64,000 bases of DNA from Winslowiella arboricola (GCF_025527015.1 NZ_JAODIM010000038.1:248001-312000), one strand, 5' to 3'. Shown: positions 10,340 to 20,268, numbered from the stretch's first letter. Translations and numbers: made by a program. The notes: a model not told the origin generated them from the sequence alone.

Positions 10340-11866
10340 ATGCCAATATCCCATAAAAGTACGCCTAAACCGCAGGAATTTGCTGCCATTGACCTCGGTT
10401 CTAACAGTTTTCACATGGTGATTGCCCGCGTGGTGGATGGCGCCATGCAGGTGCTGGGACGGTTGAAACAGCGGGTACACCTGGCTGACGGTCTCGATGC
10501 CAATAATGTGCTGAGCGAAGAGGCGATCCAGCGCGGGCTAAGCTGCCTCGCGCTGTTTGCCGAACGTCTGCAGGGTTTCAGCCCGGCGAATGTCACCATT
10601 GTCGGCACCCACACCCTGCGCCAGGCAATCAATGCCGAAGAGTTTCTGCAACGCGCCGCTGATGTGATCCCCTATCCGATCGAAGTGATCTCCGGTCACG
10701 AAGAGGCACGTCTGATCTTTATGGGTGTGGAACATACACAGCCGGAAAAAGGCCGTAAGCTGGTGATTGATATCGGCGGCGGTTCGACAGAGCTGGTGAT
10801 CGGCGAAGACTTTGAGCCAAAACTGGTCGAAAGTCGCCGCATGGGCTGCGTCAGTTTTGCCCAGCACTACTTCGCGCAAGGGGTAATCAGCAAAGAGAAC
10901 TTCCGCCGTGCGCGCCTGGCGGCGGCACAGAAACTGGAAACCCTGGCCTGGCAGTATCGCCTGCTGGGCTGGCAGTTTGCGCTTGGCGCCTCCGGCACCA
11001 TTAAAGCGGCCTGCGAAGTGTTGCAGGCAATGGGCGAGAAAGAGAAGCTGATTACGCCAGAACGTCTGGAGATGTTGTATGACGAAGTGATCAAACATAA
11101 ATCTTTTGATGCGCTTAGCCTGCCAGGCCTTTCCGACGAACGTAAAGCGGTATTTGTGCCGGGACTGGCGATTCTGTGCGGCGTCTTCGATGCGCTGGCG
11201 ATCCGCGAGCTGCGTCTTTCAGACGGCGCGCTGCGTGAAGGGGTGCTGTATGAGATGGAGGGCCGCTTCCGCCATCAGGATATTCGCAGCCGTACCGCGC
11301 AGAGCCTCGCTAATCATTACAATATCGATACCGATCAGGCGCGTCGCGTACTCGACACCACCGAACAGCTGTATCTGCAGTGGAAAGATCAGAACCCGAA
11401 ACTGGCTAACCCGCAGCTGGCGGCGTTGCTGAAGTGGGCGTCGATGCTGCACGAAGTCGGCCTGACGATTAACCACAGCGGTCTGCAACGCCACTCCTCT
11501 TATATCCTGCAAAATACCAATATGCCGGGCTTTAACCAGGATCAACAGTCGCTGCTGGCGATGCTGGTACGCTATCACCGTAAAGCAGTAAAAGTGGATG
11601 AGATGCCGCGCTTCACGCTGTTTAAGAAGAAGCAATTTCTGCCGCTGGTCTTTTTGCTGCGTTTAGGTGCGCTGTTAAATAATCAGCGCCAGGCGACCAC
11701 CCGGCCCGAGGCGTTAAAACTGGAAACCGATGATGGTCACTGGACGCTCACCTTCCCAACCGGTTATTTCGCCCAGAACAACCTCGTTCAGCTCGACCTT
11801 GAGCGCGAGCAGGCTTACTGGGAAGAGGTGATCGGCTGGAAGCTGGTGATTCAGGAAGGGTTGTAA
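10340..11866 (+). CDS. ppx: Exopolyphosphatase
   Basis: Releases terminal phosphate from polyphosphate. At 508 aa it is close to the 513 of E. coli. The actin-like/Hsp70-fold N-terminus is seen in [18 protein letters not shown] and [15 protein letters not shown]. The C-terminal HD-like helical domain contains [22 protein letters not shown]. It is co-transcribed with ppk (5-bp gap). Confidence 0.98.
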   Translation: MPISHKSTPKPQEFAAIDLGSNSFHMVIARVVDGAMQVLGRLKQRVHLADGLDANNVLSEEAIQRGLSCLALFAERLQGFSPANVTIVGTHTLRQAINAEEFLQRAADVIPYPIEVISGHEEARLIFMGVEHTQPEKGRKLVIDIGGGSTELVIGEDFEPKLVESRRMGCVSFAQHYFAQGVISKENFRRARLAAAQKLETLAWQYRLLGWQFALGASGTIKAACEVLQAMGEKEKLITPERLEMLYDEVIKHKSFDALSLPGLSDERKAVFVPGLAILCGVFDALAIRELRLSDGALREGVLYEMEGRFRHQDIRSRTAQSLANHYNIDTDQARRVLDTTEQLYLQWKDQNPKLANPQLAALLKWASMLHEVGLTINHSGLQRHSSYILQNTNMPGFNQDQQSLLAMLVRYHRKAVKVDEMPRFTLFKKKQFLPLVFLLRLGALLNNQRQATTRPEALKLETDDGHWTLTFPTGYFAQNNLVQLDLEREQAYWEEVIGWKLVIQEGL

Positions 11867-11943
11867 ACGCCCGGCGCAATAGTTCACTGCCGGTTGCGCC
11901 ATCAGCGCGTAACCGGCGAGTACTGACAAATGGTTTGATCATG

Positions 11944-12549
11944 ATGACTACAGACTGCGGAAAATTTTTTACCGAAAAGTATCAGCTTAGCGCGCCCCAC
12001 TCCGAAATTGTGGCCGCCGCCACGTCTGTCCCCGCCGGTAAAGCGCTTGATCTCGGCTGTGGCAGCGGACGCAATTCGCTGTACCTGAATCAGCAAGGGT
12101 TTGATGTTACCGCCTGGGACAAAAATGCCGACAGCATTGCCACGCTAAACCAGATTATTGCGCAGGAGTCGCTCAGCAAACTCCACACCGCCATCAAGGA
12201 TCTTGATAATCTGCGCTTTAACGGCGAGTACGATTTTGTCTTCTCCACCGTGGTGATGATGTTCCTGCAAGCGGAAACCATTCCGCAGATGATTGCCGAT
12301 ATGCAGGCCAGCACCCGCCGTGACGGTTACAACCTGATTGTCGCAGCGATGGACAGCACGGATTATCCCTGCACCCTGCCCTTCCCGTTCACCTTTAAAT
12401 CCGGTGAACTGAGCCACTATTACCGCAAGTGGCATATTGTGAAATATAACGAGGATGTCGGTCAGCTGTTTAAAACCGATGAACAGGGGAATCGCATCAG
12501 CCTGCGATTCGCTACGCTGCTGGCGCAAAAAGCGCCGACTAAGGATTGA
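11944..12549 (+). CDS. tehB: TehB-like SAM-dependent methyltransferase
   Basis: Class I methyltransferase resembling E. coli TehB, a tellurite-resistance protein that methylates tellurite in vitro; the true substrate is not certain. SAM-binding motif I is [15 protein letters not shown]. TehB-like segments [26 protein letters not shown] and [16 protein letters not shown] follow, and the C-terminal [19 protein letters not shown] is nearly that of TehB. About 201 aa from the ATG at 11944, which aligns with the E. coli start; ATG 11941 and TTG 11935 are also open. There is no tehA neighbour. The 3' end overlaps the convergent pdeF by 11 bp. Confidence 0.88.
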   Translation: MTTDCGKFFTEKYQLSAPHSEIVAAATSVPAGKALDLGCGSGRNSLYLNQQGFDVTAWDKNADSIATLNQIIAQESLSKLHTAIKDLDNLRFNGEYDFVFSTVVMMFLQAETIPQMIADMQASTRRDGYNLIVAAMDSTDYPCTLPFPFTFKSGELSHYYRKWHIVKYNEDVGQLFKTDEQGNRISLRFATLLAQKAPTKD

Positions 12550-14782
12550 TCTCTGCGCCGCCCGCAGGCGCCAGCGTCTCCAGCCGCTGCGGCAGACTGA
12601 TGGCGTACCCTTGCAGGTAATCCACTCCCATTTTGCGTAACGCGGTGGCGATATCGTCAGATTCGACGAACTCCGCCACCACCTTCATCCGTCGCAGGCG
12701 CGCAACGCAGCAAATCGACTCAATAATATGGTAGTCCAGGCTGCTGATAAGAATGTTGCGCACAAAGCTGCCGTTGATTTTCAGGATATCTGCCTGAATC
12801 TCGCGCAGGCGCGTGTAACTGGCGTAGCCGGTGCCGAAATCATCAATCGCAACCTGACATCCCATTTCACGCAGCTGATTAATCGAGCGATTGCCCCAGG
12901 TTAAGTCACTGAGCATATGCGACTCTTCCACTTCGACAATCAGCTGCCAGGGTTCGATATGGTAGTTACGCAGCATCGTGGCGATCTCCTTCGCCAGGTG
13001 CGGGCGACACATGGTGGAAGCAAACAGATTGACGGCAAAACGCGCCCCGGGCAATGACTGGCGATGCTCGTCAATAAAGCTTAATGTCTGCTCCAGCACC
13101 CAGCGGTCAATTTCCCAGCTCATACCAAACTCATGCACCACCGGCAGAAAGATCCCCGGCTTCAGCTGCTCGCCCTGAGAATCCACCATGCGCAGCAATA
13201 TTTCGTGATAGTCATCGCCACGCAGCCCCTGAATACGCTGCGCCAGCAATACGAACTTATCGTTATCCAGCGCAAACTGCACTTCATGCAGCATCGCCAG
13301 CTTATCTTTGACTTTACGCTGCACCGGAATGCCACCCTGCTGCAAATTTTCCGGCAGCCCGCTATTCAGTGACACCTCCGCCATTGCGCTAAGTTCACCA
13401 AGCAGCTCATGCAGATGGCTGACCGGCGGTCTGACGCTGCAAAAGCTCAGGCCAACACTTGGTTGCAACGGTAAACCATCCCAGGTCAGGCGGTAGTTCT
13501 TCAGCCGTGCGGCAATCTCTTCCACGCGCATCAGCGGGGCGTCACTCCCCAGCCGCAGCGCGAGGTCAAAGCCCGGCAGCTGATACACCTCTTCGCCAGC
13601 GCGCATAAAGGGGCGCAAATGACCAGCCAGACAGCGTTTATACTGAATGCGCAGTTGCAGGCCATAGGTGCGGCTCAACAGATCGAGTTCGGGAATGCGC
13701 AGAAAACAGAGCGTCGAGGGGACGCGCGCCGAGAGATCGGCGCTAAGGGCGCGCAGATTCGGCAGGCCAATCACCGGATCGGTTAACGCCGCGCGTTTCG
13801 CCTTAATAATAATCCGCCGTTGATGGGTGCCAAGCGCCGCCATCAGAAAGATGGTGACGGTAAATACCAGCAGATTGGAGGAGATAATCGCCAGATGCTG
13901 CAACTGCGTCTGCATATCAAGAAACTGCTCACGGAACTGATACAGCGCCACCAGAATCAGCGACCAGCTCAGGGAGGTCATCAGATAGCCAAAACGCATC
14001 GCCGCCCACAGCATCAGCGGCAGCAGCAAGGTTAAGGTGTAGTCACTGGTCAGCAGGTTGGCCCGATCGACGCGAAAATGGGTCAGCACCGCCAGCATCA
14101 GCGCCATCAATACTCCCCAGCAGAGCAGCTCGCGCAGCGTGGCCTCTTCGGCAATCTGCTGCTTTAACCGCTGCCATAAAATCACCGCAAAGCGCGGATG
14201 TTTAATAATGCGAATCAGCCAGTAATAGACCTGCAACACCGAAGCGCAGGAGAGCAACAGCGCCTGAAAGTTAATCAGCGTGCGGATAGTGAAAGGATCG
14301 CGCGAAAAAATAGCACTGGCTTCAGGTAAAACGCCCAGCGTTACCACCATTTGCAGCAAGAACAGCATCAGCGTCGGTAAAAAAAACGCCAGCCAGAACA
14401 GCCGCACCGGCGCCATACCCAGTGCACCAAAACCGACGCCCCAGCGATTACGCGCATGCATACGATAACCAGCCCAGCTGATGCAGATGCCGGCGAGAAA
14501 CAGCATGCTGGCAATCAGCGCCTGCCCTGGCGGGATAATCATGGCGTAGCGAAACAGCAGCGCGATGCAGATTCCCGGTAGCGCCGCCCAGTCAAATACC
14601 ATCAGCATCGCCACCATCATCGCCAGCGGCAGATAGATCAGATAAACATCGCCTTCGGCAAGTTGCAGGCGCGCGGAGAAGTGGCTGGAAAGCGGCATCA
14701 GGATCAGCGGCAACAGCAGCGGTAAACCCCACCAGTGCGTACTGAAATATCGGTAACGGAAAGTTTTGCGCATATGCATCAT
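12539..14782 (-). CDS. pdeF: Cyclic-di-GMP phosphodiesterase PdeF (YfgF)
   Basis: Inner-membrane EAL protein of 747 aa, the same length as E. coli YfgF. About eight hydrophobic segments (MASE1-like sensor, residues about 15-320) precede a degenerate GGDEF domain ([13 protein letters not shown] in place of GGDEF) and a C-terminal EAL domain. The signature reads HEILLRM (E-I-L), as in E. coli Yfg[19 protein letters not shown] and [10 protein letters not shown] are intact, so hydrolysis of c-di-GMP is likely. A clear FNR-type box lies about 120 bp upstream, in line with the anaerobic control reported for E. coli yfgF. The gene sits downstream of ppk-ppx as in E. coli, with tehB between. Confidence 0.95.
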   Translation of the reverse strand: MMHMRKTFRYRYFSTHWWGLPLLLPLILMPLSSHFSARLQLAEGDVYLIYLPLAMMVAMLMVFDWAALPGICIALLFRYAMIIPPGQALIASMLFLAGICISWAGYRMHARNRWGVGFGALGMAPVRLFWLAFFLPTLMLFLLQMVVTLGVLPEASAIFSRDPFTIRTLINFQALLLSCASVLQVYYWLIRIIKHPRFAVILWQRLKQQIAEEATLRELLCWGVLMALMLAVLTHFRVDRANLLTSDYTLTLLLPLMLWAAMRFGYLMTSLSWSLILVALYQFREQFLDMQTQLQHLAIISSNLLVFTVTIFLMAALGTHQRRIIIKAKRAALTDPVIGLPNLRALSADLSARVPSTLCFLRIPELDLLSRTYGLQLRIQYKRCLAGHLRPFMRAGEEVYQLPGFDLALRLGSDAPLMRVEEIAARLKNYRLTWDGLPLQPSVGLSFCSVRPPVSHLHELLGELSAMAEVSLNSGLPENLQQGGIPVQRKVKDKLAMLHEVQFALDNDKFVLLAQRIQGLRGDDYHEILLRMVDSQGEQLKPGIFLPVVHEFGMSWEIDRWVLEQTLSFIDEHRQSLPGARFAVNLFASTMCRPHLAKEIATMLRNYHIEPWQLIVEVEESHMLSDLTWGNRSINQLREMGCQVAIDDFGTGYASYTRLREIQADILKINGSFVRNILISSLDYHIIESICCVARLRRMKVVAEFVESDDIATALRKMGVDYLQGYAISLPQRLETLAPAGGAEINP

Positions 14783-14903
14783 CTATGTTGCAGAGCCCGG
14801 CGATCTGTCTCTGCCGTTGGTTGCTCTTCGTCCTGAAGAAGCCCGTGAGGGCTGGCCCGCCCCGCTTCGGGGCTGCCTGGCATGCGACCAGGTCACTATA
14901 AGT

Positions 14904-14917
14904 TTGACATAAATCAA
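14904..14917. promoter_or_regulatory. FNR box upstream of pdeF
   Basis: TTGACATAAATCAA fits the FNR consensus TTGAT-N4-ATCAA with one mismatch. It lies in the divergent pdeF/yfgG region, 122-135 bp from the pdeF start. E. coli yfgF is known to be FNR-activated. The site could also act on yfgG. The rest of this gap (14783-15081) holds GC-rich inverted segments near 14850-14880 but no gene. Confidence 0.65.
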
Positions 14918-15081
14918 CAAACAGATTGATAATTTTTTGTACAACCCGCATGTTTAACCCGTGGTAAGCCGCAGGATGCTATTTTATTAGCCTGGACGCT
15001 GAGGCGGATTGACCTGATCGCCGCGCTGTGCCTAAATACTCTTATCGCTCGCCATGCGGGCTTACTGCAGGAACCCTCCGC

Positions 15082-15264
15082 GTGAATAACGCTATGCATA
15101 TACAACGACACAAGAAAACTGGACAGATGACGCGTATCGTTTTGCTGATCAGTTTTATTATTTTACTCGGCCGTTTGATCTACACTATTCCGGGTGCCAT
15201 CGAACATCATCAGCAAAAGAATGCACCGACACCGGCAATCACCGCCCCCGTAACCACGCCATAA
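15082..15264 (+). CDS. yfgG: Small membrane protein YfgG
   Basis: A small single-span inner-membrane protein of about 60 aa. The segment MTRIVLLISFIILLGRLIY is almost that of E. coli YfgG (63 aa). I chose the GTG at 15082 because it leaves 15 residues before MTRIV (16 in E. coli) and has an AGGA about 8 bases upstream; an ATG at 15094 is the alternative. The tail is a Pro/Thr-rich hydrophilic stretch. The function is poorly known (reports link YfgG to metal tolerance in E. coli). It is divergent from pdeF, as in E. coli. Confidence 0.8.
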   Translation: MNNAMHIQRHKKTGQMTRIVLLISFIILLGRLIYTIPGAIEHHQQKNAPTPAITAPVTTP

Positions 15265-15387
15265 TGCTCACGTGATGACACGAGAGTTAAGTTGCCTTGA
15301 TTGAGACAACTTACCCTCATTTCATAGAGTTGCTTTGTCGGCTTTATGCCGCTTTGACGTGCTGCTTTACAGACACAAGGGATATTT

Positions 15388-16824
15388 ATGTCTGCACCTG
15401 CTTCCCACGCCCAACAGCTGGCTGAGATCCGTAGCCGTATTCTCAACCTGCTGCTGAATAATAATGATTTAGTCGACACCCTTCTCGAACATCCCCATCG
15501 TGAAACCGAACAAGAGACCCAGGCGGTCGAGCAGCAAACGGCTGAGCTTCAGCAATATATTCCGCTGCTGCATGCGGCTGACCTTGCGGATATCCTCGAA
15601 GCGCTGCCGGAAGATGAACGTCTGGCGCTCTGGCGTCTGATTGAAGACGCGCGCCGCGGCCAGGTACTGGTTGAGGCCTCGGAAAGCGTCTGGGAAAGCC
15701 TGATCGAGGAGATGAGTGATAAAGCGATCCTGCAGGCGATTGAGCCGCTGGATATCGACGATCAGGCTTATCTGGCGAAATATCTGCCGCGTGACCTCAC
15801 CGGCCGTCTGCTGACCTCGCTGGAGCCAGGCCAGCGCGCACATGTGTTGAATATGATGCATTTCGACCGCGATCGCGTCGGACGCATTATGGATTTCAAT
15901 CTGCTGACGGTACGCGCCGACGTGACGCTGGCGACGGTGCAGCGCTTTCTGCGCCGTAAGAAATCGGTGCCCGACGGCACCGATAAACTGTTTGTGACCG
16001 ATAAAAATAACGATCTGCTCGGTGAATTACCGTTAACCGCGATTCTGCTGAATACGCCGGATAAACAGGTGTTTGAGGTGATGAACAGCAAGCCGACCAC
16101 CTTTCGCCTCGACGACAAGGCGGAGGATGCGGCTGGCGCCTTCGAACGTTATAACCTGATCTCCGCCGCGGTTATCGACCAGCAAGGCAAGCTGATTGGC
16201 CGCGTAACCATTGAAGATGTGGTGGATTTGGTCAATGAAGAGAGCGACAGCAATATTCGTAAAATGGGCGGCTTAAGCCCGGACGAAGATGTGTTTGCGC
16301 CGGTAAAAAAAGCGGTGCGCACGCGCTGGGCCTGGCTGGCGGTCAATCTGTGTACTGCTTTTGTCGCCTCGCGGGTGATCGGCATGTTTGAAGCCACTAT
16401 TTCGCAGCTGGTGGCGCTGGCGGCGTTGATGCCGATTGTCGCCGGCATTGGCGGTAATACCGGCAATCAGACGATTACCATGATTGTTCGCGCTTTGGCG
16501 CTGCATCAGGTGGAGCCGGGCAACTTCTCATTTCTGATCCTGCGTGAACTCGGCGTGGCGCTGATTAATGGCCTGTTCTGGGGCGGAATTATGGGCATCG
16601 TTACCTGGCTGATGTATGACAATCCACAGCTGGGCGGCGTAATGATGCTGGCGATGGTGCTGAACCTGCTGCTGGCGGCGCTGATGGGCGTGCTGATCCC
16701 GCTGATTATGACGCGGATGAAACGCGATCCGGCAGTCGGCTCAAGCGTATTAATCACCGCTTTAACCGATACCGGTGGCTTCTTTATTTTCCTCGGTCTG
16801 GCGACGCTGTTTTTACTGCACTGA
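15388..16824 (+). CDS. mgtE: Magnesium transporter MgtE
   Basis: A Mg2+-gated Mg2+ channel of the inner membrane. At 478 aa it has the family's order: N-terminal helical domain (about 10-135, LHAADLADILEALPEDERLALW), two CBS domains (about 140-265, ending in GRVTIEDVVDLVNEE), a plug helix, then five membrane segments. The pore region carries MPIVAGIGGNTGNQTITMIVRALAL. An AAGGGA site lies 5 bp before the ATG. The 123 bp after yfgG contain a short inverted pair (GTTGCC…GACAAC) but nothing I can identify as a riboswitch. E. coli has no gene here. Confidence 0.96.
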   Translation: MSAPASHAQQLAEIRSRILNLLLNNNDLVDTLLEHPHRETEQETQAVEQQTAELQQYIPLLHAADLADILEALPEDERLALWRLIEDARRGQVLVEASESVWESLIEEMSDKAILQAIEPLDIDDQAYLAKYLPRDLTGRLLTSLEPGQRAHVLNMMHFDRDRVGRIMDFNLLTVRADVTLATVQRFLRRKKSVPDGTDKLFVTDKNNDLLGELPLTAILLNTPDKQVFEVMNSKPTTFRLDDKAEDAAGAFERYNLISAAVIDQQGKLIGRVTIEDVVDLVNEESDSNIRKMGGLSPDEDVFAPVKKAVRTRWAWLAVNLCTAFVASRVIGMFEATISQLVALAALMPIVAGIGGNTGNQTITMIVRALALHQVEPGNFSFLILRELGVALINGLFWGGIMGIVTWLMYDNPQLGGVMMLAMVLNLLLAALMGVLIPLIMTRMKRDPAVGSSVLITALTDTGGFFIFLGLATLFLLH

Positions 16825-16830
16825 TTAATA

Positions 16831-17604
16831 TCAGCTTTGCGGCTTTTCCGCCGTCGCCGCAGCCAGCTGACCAATAAACGGCAAACGCAGGGCCGGAGGA
16901 GCAATATTCACCCCGAGATTCAGGCCGAGAATATTCACCTCCAGCCCCTCCTGCGCGCCGACCGTCAGTGCCAGCACGCCCAGCACGGAGAGCTGTACGC
17001 CTTTGCCTGACGGCGGTAAACCAATTGGATTGGTCAGGGCGCGATAATCCTTGCCGATGGCATTAGCCGGCATATTCAGTTTCAGCTCCGGCACTTCCCG
17101 GCCGATATGGGCAAGAAAGGTGTTGCTGTTTGGCCCGGGCCACGCGTGATAAGTATGCGGCCACGGATAGCTTTTAATCGCCGCTTCAATATGCGGAATC
17201 ATCGCTTCCGCCTCAGCACCACGATGCTCCAGCAGCAGTCCCGGCTTCGCGCCAAACCAGAAACCATCGGCCACCGTATAGTTGTGGCGCACCACATCGC
17301 TACTGCCCCAGCTGATCACTTCGTAGCGATGATACTGGCTTTCACCGGCACGCTTAAAGATGATCCACGGGTGGACAGCAAACAACCCGCGCCAGCCATA
17401 AGTCTGGGCGGTATAGACCTGCACAATCGCCAGATTGCGATAATGGCGCGCATCCGGCGCAATGCCTGCAGAATCGCGGCGCGCCGTCATCCAGCCCTGA
17501 GCGCTGGAGCTCTCACCATTACGCATCGACTGCGCCAGACTCTGACCAAATGACAGCAGCAGCACGCAAAGAAAAACGATACTCATCACTTTGAGAAGGC
17601 TCAT
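16831..17604 (-). CDS. DUF3750 family protein
   Basis: A 257-aa exported protein of unknown function. The N-terminal 25 residues (MSLLKVMSIVFLCVLLLSFGQSLAQ) look like a signal peptide or anchor. The family region follows, with the patterns YGWRGLFAVHPWIIFKRA, YEVISWG and TYHAWPGPNSNTFLAHIGREVPEL, and a glycine-rich hydrophobic C-terminal part that could associate with the membrane. The W-PGPNSNTF and G-P patterns suggest an enzyme-like core, but I cannot name a reaction. It is convergent with mgtE (6-bp gap). Confidence 0.7.
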   Translation of the reverse strand: MSLLKVMSIVFLCVLLLSFGQSLAQSMRNGESSSAQGWMTARRDSAGIAPDARHYRNLAIVQVYTAQTYGWRGLFAVHPWIIFKRAGESQYHRYEVISWGSSDVVRHNYTVADGFWFGAKPGLLLEHRGAEAEAMIPHIEAAIKSYPWPHTYHAWPGPNSNTFLAHIGREVPELKLNMPANAIGKDYRALTNPIGLPPSGKGVQLSVLGVLALTVGAQEGLEVNILGLNLGVNIAPPALRLPFIGQLAAATAEKPQS

Positions 17605-17678
17605 AGATTTTGTCGGTCCAGTGGCAAGAAAAGCAGGTTAACGCCCGGCCAACCAGTGTACTGCGAGTTGGCGTCAAT

Positions 17679-18086
17679 TTACATCTCCTCAACCGGGCGC
17701 TGATCATACTGCGCCTGTGCCTGCATCACCGCGGCTGAATGGCTGACCGTCCATAAATATAACGCCTGAAACGGCGCTTCCAGCGTGCGTCCCAATGGCG
17801 TGATGCTGTACTCCACGGCGATCTGCGAGGAAGGGATCACCCGCCGGGCCAGGATACCGTTCCGCTCCAGACGGCGCAGACTCTGGGTTAACGATTTTTG
17901 CGTAATCCCTTCCAGTTGCCGCTTGATTTCATTGAAACGTTGCGGCTTTTTGCAGAGCACCGTCAGGATCAACACCGACCATTTATCGGTGATCTGATCC
18001 AGCAATAAACGGCTTGCACTGTCGCCACTACACTCCACAACGGCTGGCTCGATCTGCTCCGGCGTCGGTTGATTATTTGCAGGCAT
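17679..18086 (-). CDS. HxlR-family transcriptional regulator
   Basis: A 135-aa winged-helix DNA-binding protein. The core TDKWSVLILTVLCKKPQRFNEIKRQLEGITQKSLTQSLRRLERNGIL is typical of HxlR regulators (helix-turn-helix about residues 45-85, wing YSITPLGRTL). A Cys near residue 19 could be redox-sensitive but its role is unknown. It is divergent from a SnoaL-like gene across 96 bp containing a TATACCTG/CAGGTATA inverted repeat, so it probably regulates that neighbour and itself. Confidence 0.88.
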   Translation of the reverse strand: MPANNQPTPEQIEPAVVECSGDSASRLLLDQITDKWSVLILTVLCKKPQRFNEIKRQLEGITQKSLTQSLRRLERNGILARRVIPSSQIAVEYSITPLGRTLEAPFQALYLWTVSHSAAVMQAQAQYDQRPVEEM

Positions 18087-18098
18087 GGTTTCCTCCGC

Positions 18099-18154
18099 TA
18101 TACCTGATAGATTTTAAGTGCCTGATTGACACCAGGTATACACAATATACCATG
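18099..18154. promoter_or_regulatory. Divergent promoter/operator of HxlR and SnoaL-like genes
   Basis: TATACCTG (18099-18106) and CAGGTATA (18133-18140) form a perfect 8-bp inverted repeat, with another TATACC at 18146-18151. A perfect -35 TTGACA (18126-18131) with a weak -10 TACCAT (18148-18153, 16-bp spacer) faces the SnoaL-like gene and is overlapped by the right arm. A bound regulator would cover this promoter. Confidence 0.55.
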
Positions 18155-18182
18155 ATGCAACATTTTAAATAAGGAGTTCATT

Positions 18183-18647
18183 ATGTCATCCACATCCCCT
18201 AATCAGGCCGCTGACCAGCTGGCAGTCGTTGAAGCCCTCTACCGTTTCGCCGCCGGTATCGATCTGCGCGATAAAGCGCTGCTGGCCTCTGCGCTGGCAG
18301 AGAATGCCGTATCCGATTTCCGCCCTGCCGCCGCCAAAGCTGGCTTTGAGTATCCGCTGCTTGAAGGCCGCGAGAATATTGTCGCCGCGCTGGCCGGCGC
18401 GCTTAGCCCGTTCGACACCACCCATTCAGTCAGCAATCCCCGCGTCAGCATTGAGGGGGATAAAGCGCAGCTGGAAGCGATCGTCGAAGCGCAGCATCTG
18501 CCGCGCAACGATCACTCGCGTCACTATCTGATGAAAAATCGCTATAACGTCGAACTGGTAAGGCAGGGGGAAAGCTGGCTGATCCAGCGCAATACCGTGG
18601 ATAATGTCTGGCGTAGCGGTGATCCAGCGGTGCTGGCTGGGGTTTAG
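18183..18647 (+). CDS. SnoaL-like / NTF2-fold protein
   Basis: A 154-aa protein with the pattern of SnoaL-like polyketide-cyclase/limonene-epoxide-hydrolase-fold proteins: VVEALYRFAAGIDLRDKALLASALAENAVSDF near the N-terminus, then THSVSNPRVSIEGDKAQLEAIVEAQH and WLIQRNTVDNVWRSGDP. The fold forms a small-molecule pocket; the substrate is unknown. AAGGAG 7 bases before the ATG supports the start. It is likely controlled by the divergent HxlR regulator. Confidence 0.8.
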   Translation: MSSTSPNQAADQLAVVEALYRFAAGIDLRDKALLASALAENAVSDFRPAAAKAGFEYPLLEGRENIVAALAGALSPFDTTHSVSNPRVSIEGDKAQLEAIVEAQHLPRNDHSRHYLMKNRYNVELVRQGESWLIQRNTVDNVWRSGDPAVLAGV

Positions 18648-18849
18648 TCGATAATAACCATCAAACAATGTCATCTTCAGTATGGTGGCTGGGAGAGGAC
18701 GCAAGCACAGAGCTGCGTCTGATTATTCCAGCAATATCCTGCTTGTCGGGGCGATGTTTCCTGTGCAAACCTTGAGGGGTATTGTACATGCCTGAGATTA
18801 AATACGTTTCGATCACCTGACGCCCCGCCATTGTGCACATCATCGGCAC

Positions 18850-18919
18850 GGGCGGCGAAAACGCCGCCCCTACATAAGCCTATGAATTTTCTGTACGGGC
18901 GGCGTTTTCTCCGCCCGTA
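18850..18919. repeat. Pair of REP-like GC hairpins in opposite orientation
   Basis: GGGCGGCG-AAAA-CGCCGCCC (18850-18869) is a perfect 8-bp stem. About 25 bp on, TACGGGCGG…CCGCCCGTA (18894-18919) is a 9-bp stem whose inner part (CGTTTTCTCC) is the reverse complement form of the first. The arrangement resembles a BIME (two inverted REP units). It lies in the 420-bp gap 18648-19067, which otherwise shows no gene. It may end the plus-strand transcript. Confidence 0.55.
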
Positions 18920-19067
18920 AAAACGCCCCATGTCACAATGATAGTTTTGACCTCTGGCGGCACAACTGGAGCGAAGTTGCTCCGGGTGATAATGTAACAC
19001 ACTTATTTTAATGAAGTTTATCTTGAGTGACGGGTATTAGCCGGCATCGATACTAACTTGCCTCTGG

Positions 19068-19712
19068 CTAACTGGCAGTAAAAACCTGCAATCTCACCCA
19101 GCGTTTTCCGCCCACCATGGTCAGCGCCACAATGGACGCTATCGCTGCAAGGTGCATCAGCAAATCAAGCGGATGAAAATGCAGCGGATGGCAAAACGCC
19201 AGCATGGTCATCGCCATACAGGCGACGCCAAATCCCGCCATCGCCAGGCTGCGTAGCGGATATAACGTCCGTGTGCGGCGCAGGCTGGCAATCATAATCG
19301 CGATCATCGGCAGGCTGACCACCAGCATAAAGCGATAACAACCGGTTCCTTCGGCGATATTGGCCAGCAAAGGCTCTGCCGACAGATTGCTGCTGCTGGC
19401 AATCAGCCAGAGCACAATCAACGGCACGAACACCTTCCAGCTCAGCACGCGTCGTCCGGGAATGCTCAGATTAAATGCGCTGCGAATCGCCAGCACGCCC
19501 AGCAGAAACGACAGCAGCAGCTGCAGGATGGTCGGCAGCACGCCGGGTTGCGTCCAGTCAGTCAGGGTGCGTTGCACCAGCAAGCTGGCGATAGCGCCGC
19601 ACGGCAGTGCAATCGCCATCCAGCAGGCCACACGCCAGCGGGTCGGTAAAGGCCGCTTGACCGGACCGGCGGAACGACTCAGTTTTTCAATTAACAAATC
19701 ATGATCTGCCAT
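19068..19712 (-). CDS. NrsF-like (DUF1109) membrane anti-sigma factor
   Basis: A 214-aa protein with six hydrophobic segments after a short cytosolic start (MADHDLLIEKLSRSAGPVKR). The pattern fits the DUF1109/NrsF family, known from Caulobacter as the inner-membrane anti-sigma factor of the ECF factor SigF; Cys residues in GTGCYRFML and LAFCHPLHFHPLD could take part in sensing. It overlaps the sigma gene upstream by 14 bp, the classical sigma/anti-sigma coupling. Cognate sigma binding is inferred from position. Confidence 0.8.
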   Translation of the reverse strand: MADHDLLIEKLSRSAGPVKRPLPTRWRVACWMAIALPCGAIASLLVQRTLTDWTQPGVLPTILQLLLSFLLGVLAIRSAFNLSIPGRRVLSWKVFVPLIVLWLIASSSNLSAEPLLANIAEGTGCYRFMLVVSLPMIAIMIASLRRTRTLYPLRSLAMAGFGVACMAMTMLAFCHPLHFHPLDLLMHLAAIASIVALTMVGGKRWVRLQVFTAS

Positions 19713-20268
19713 GATGGGCTCCGAAACGACGAAGATTTTTTAACGCGCGATGTAATAGCGATTTCACCACCGCCACGCTCAGGTTGTTATGCGCTGCGGC
19801 CTCCGTCAGGCTCATCTCACGTAAATGCACGTTCTCGACGATTTCGCGTTGTCGCACTGGCAACTGACGTAAAAAAACATTCAGCTCCTCCCGCGACTCC
19901 TGCTGTCCGGCTCTCAGGGCTGAGCTGCTGTCCGCAACGTTGAAACTCGCAGCCACCTCTTCCTCTTCCCAGCGCTGATGACGACCGCGCCGTCGCAGCG
20001 CATCCACCGCACGCGCCGAGACAATCGCCATCAGCCACGGCAGAAAGGGATAGTGCGGATCATAAGTGTGGCGCACCCGATGCAGCGTCAGCAGCACGTC
20101 CTGAATCACATCCTCGATCAGAACATCATCCGCAATATGTTTATGCGCCAGCGAGCGAATAACCGGCACCAGCGCTTTTAACAGCTGCGTATAGGCGCGC
20201 TGATCGCCAGCCTGGGCGCTTGCCATTAAGCCCGGCCAGCTTTCTCGCGCTGCATCGCACATCACCAT
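19699..20268 (-). CDS. ECF-type RNA polymerase sigma factor (SigF-like)
   Basis: A 189-aa group 4 sigma factor. Region 2 covers about residues 20-95 (IEDVIQDVLLTLHRVRHTYDPHYPFLPWLMAIVSARAVDALRRR) and region 4 about 130-180 (LPVRQREIVENVHLREMSLTEAAAHNNLSVAVVKSLLHRALKNLR). There is no region 3, as expected for ECF factors. AAGG 6 bases before the ATG at 20268 supports this start. It is cotranscribed with the DsbD-like and peroxiredoxin genes upstream and overlaps the NrsF-like gene, so the whole set is probably autoregulated. Confidence 0.9.
   Translation of the reverse strand: MVMCDAARESWPGLMASAQAGDQRAYTQLLKALVPVIRSLAHKHIADDVLIEDVIQDVLLTLHRVRHTYDPHYPFLPWLMAIVSARAVDALRRRGRHQRWEEEEVAASFNVADSSSALRAGQQESREELNVFLRQLPVRQREIVENVHLREMSLTEAAAHNNLSVAVVKSLLHRALKNLRRFGAHHGRS

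Noticed and set aside
15265..15387. Possible Mg riboswitch or leader before mgtE
   Set aside because: A short inverted pair is present, but the conserved M-box core is not and the leader is only about 120 nt.
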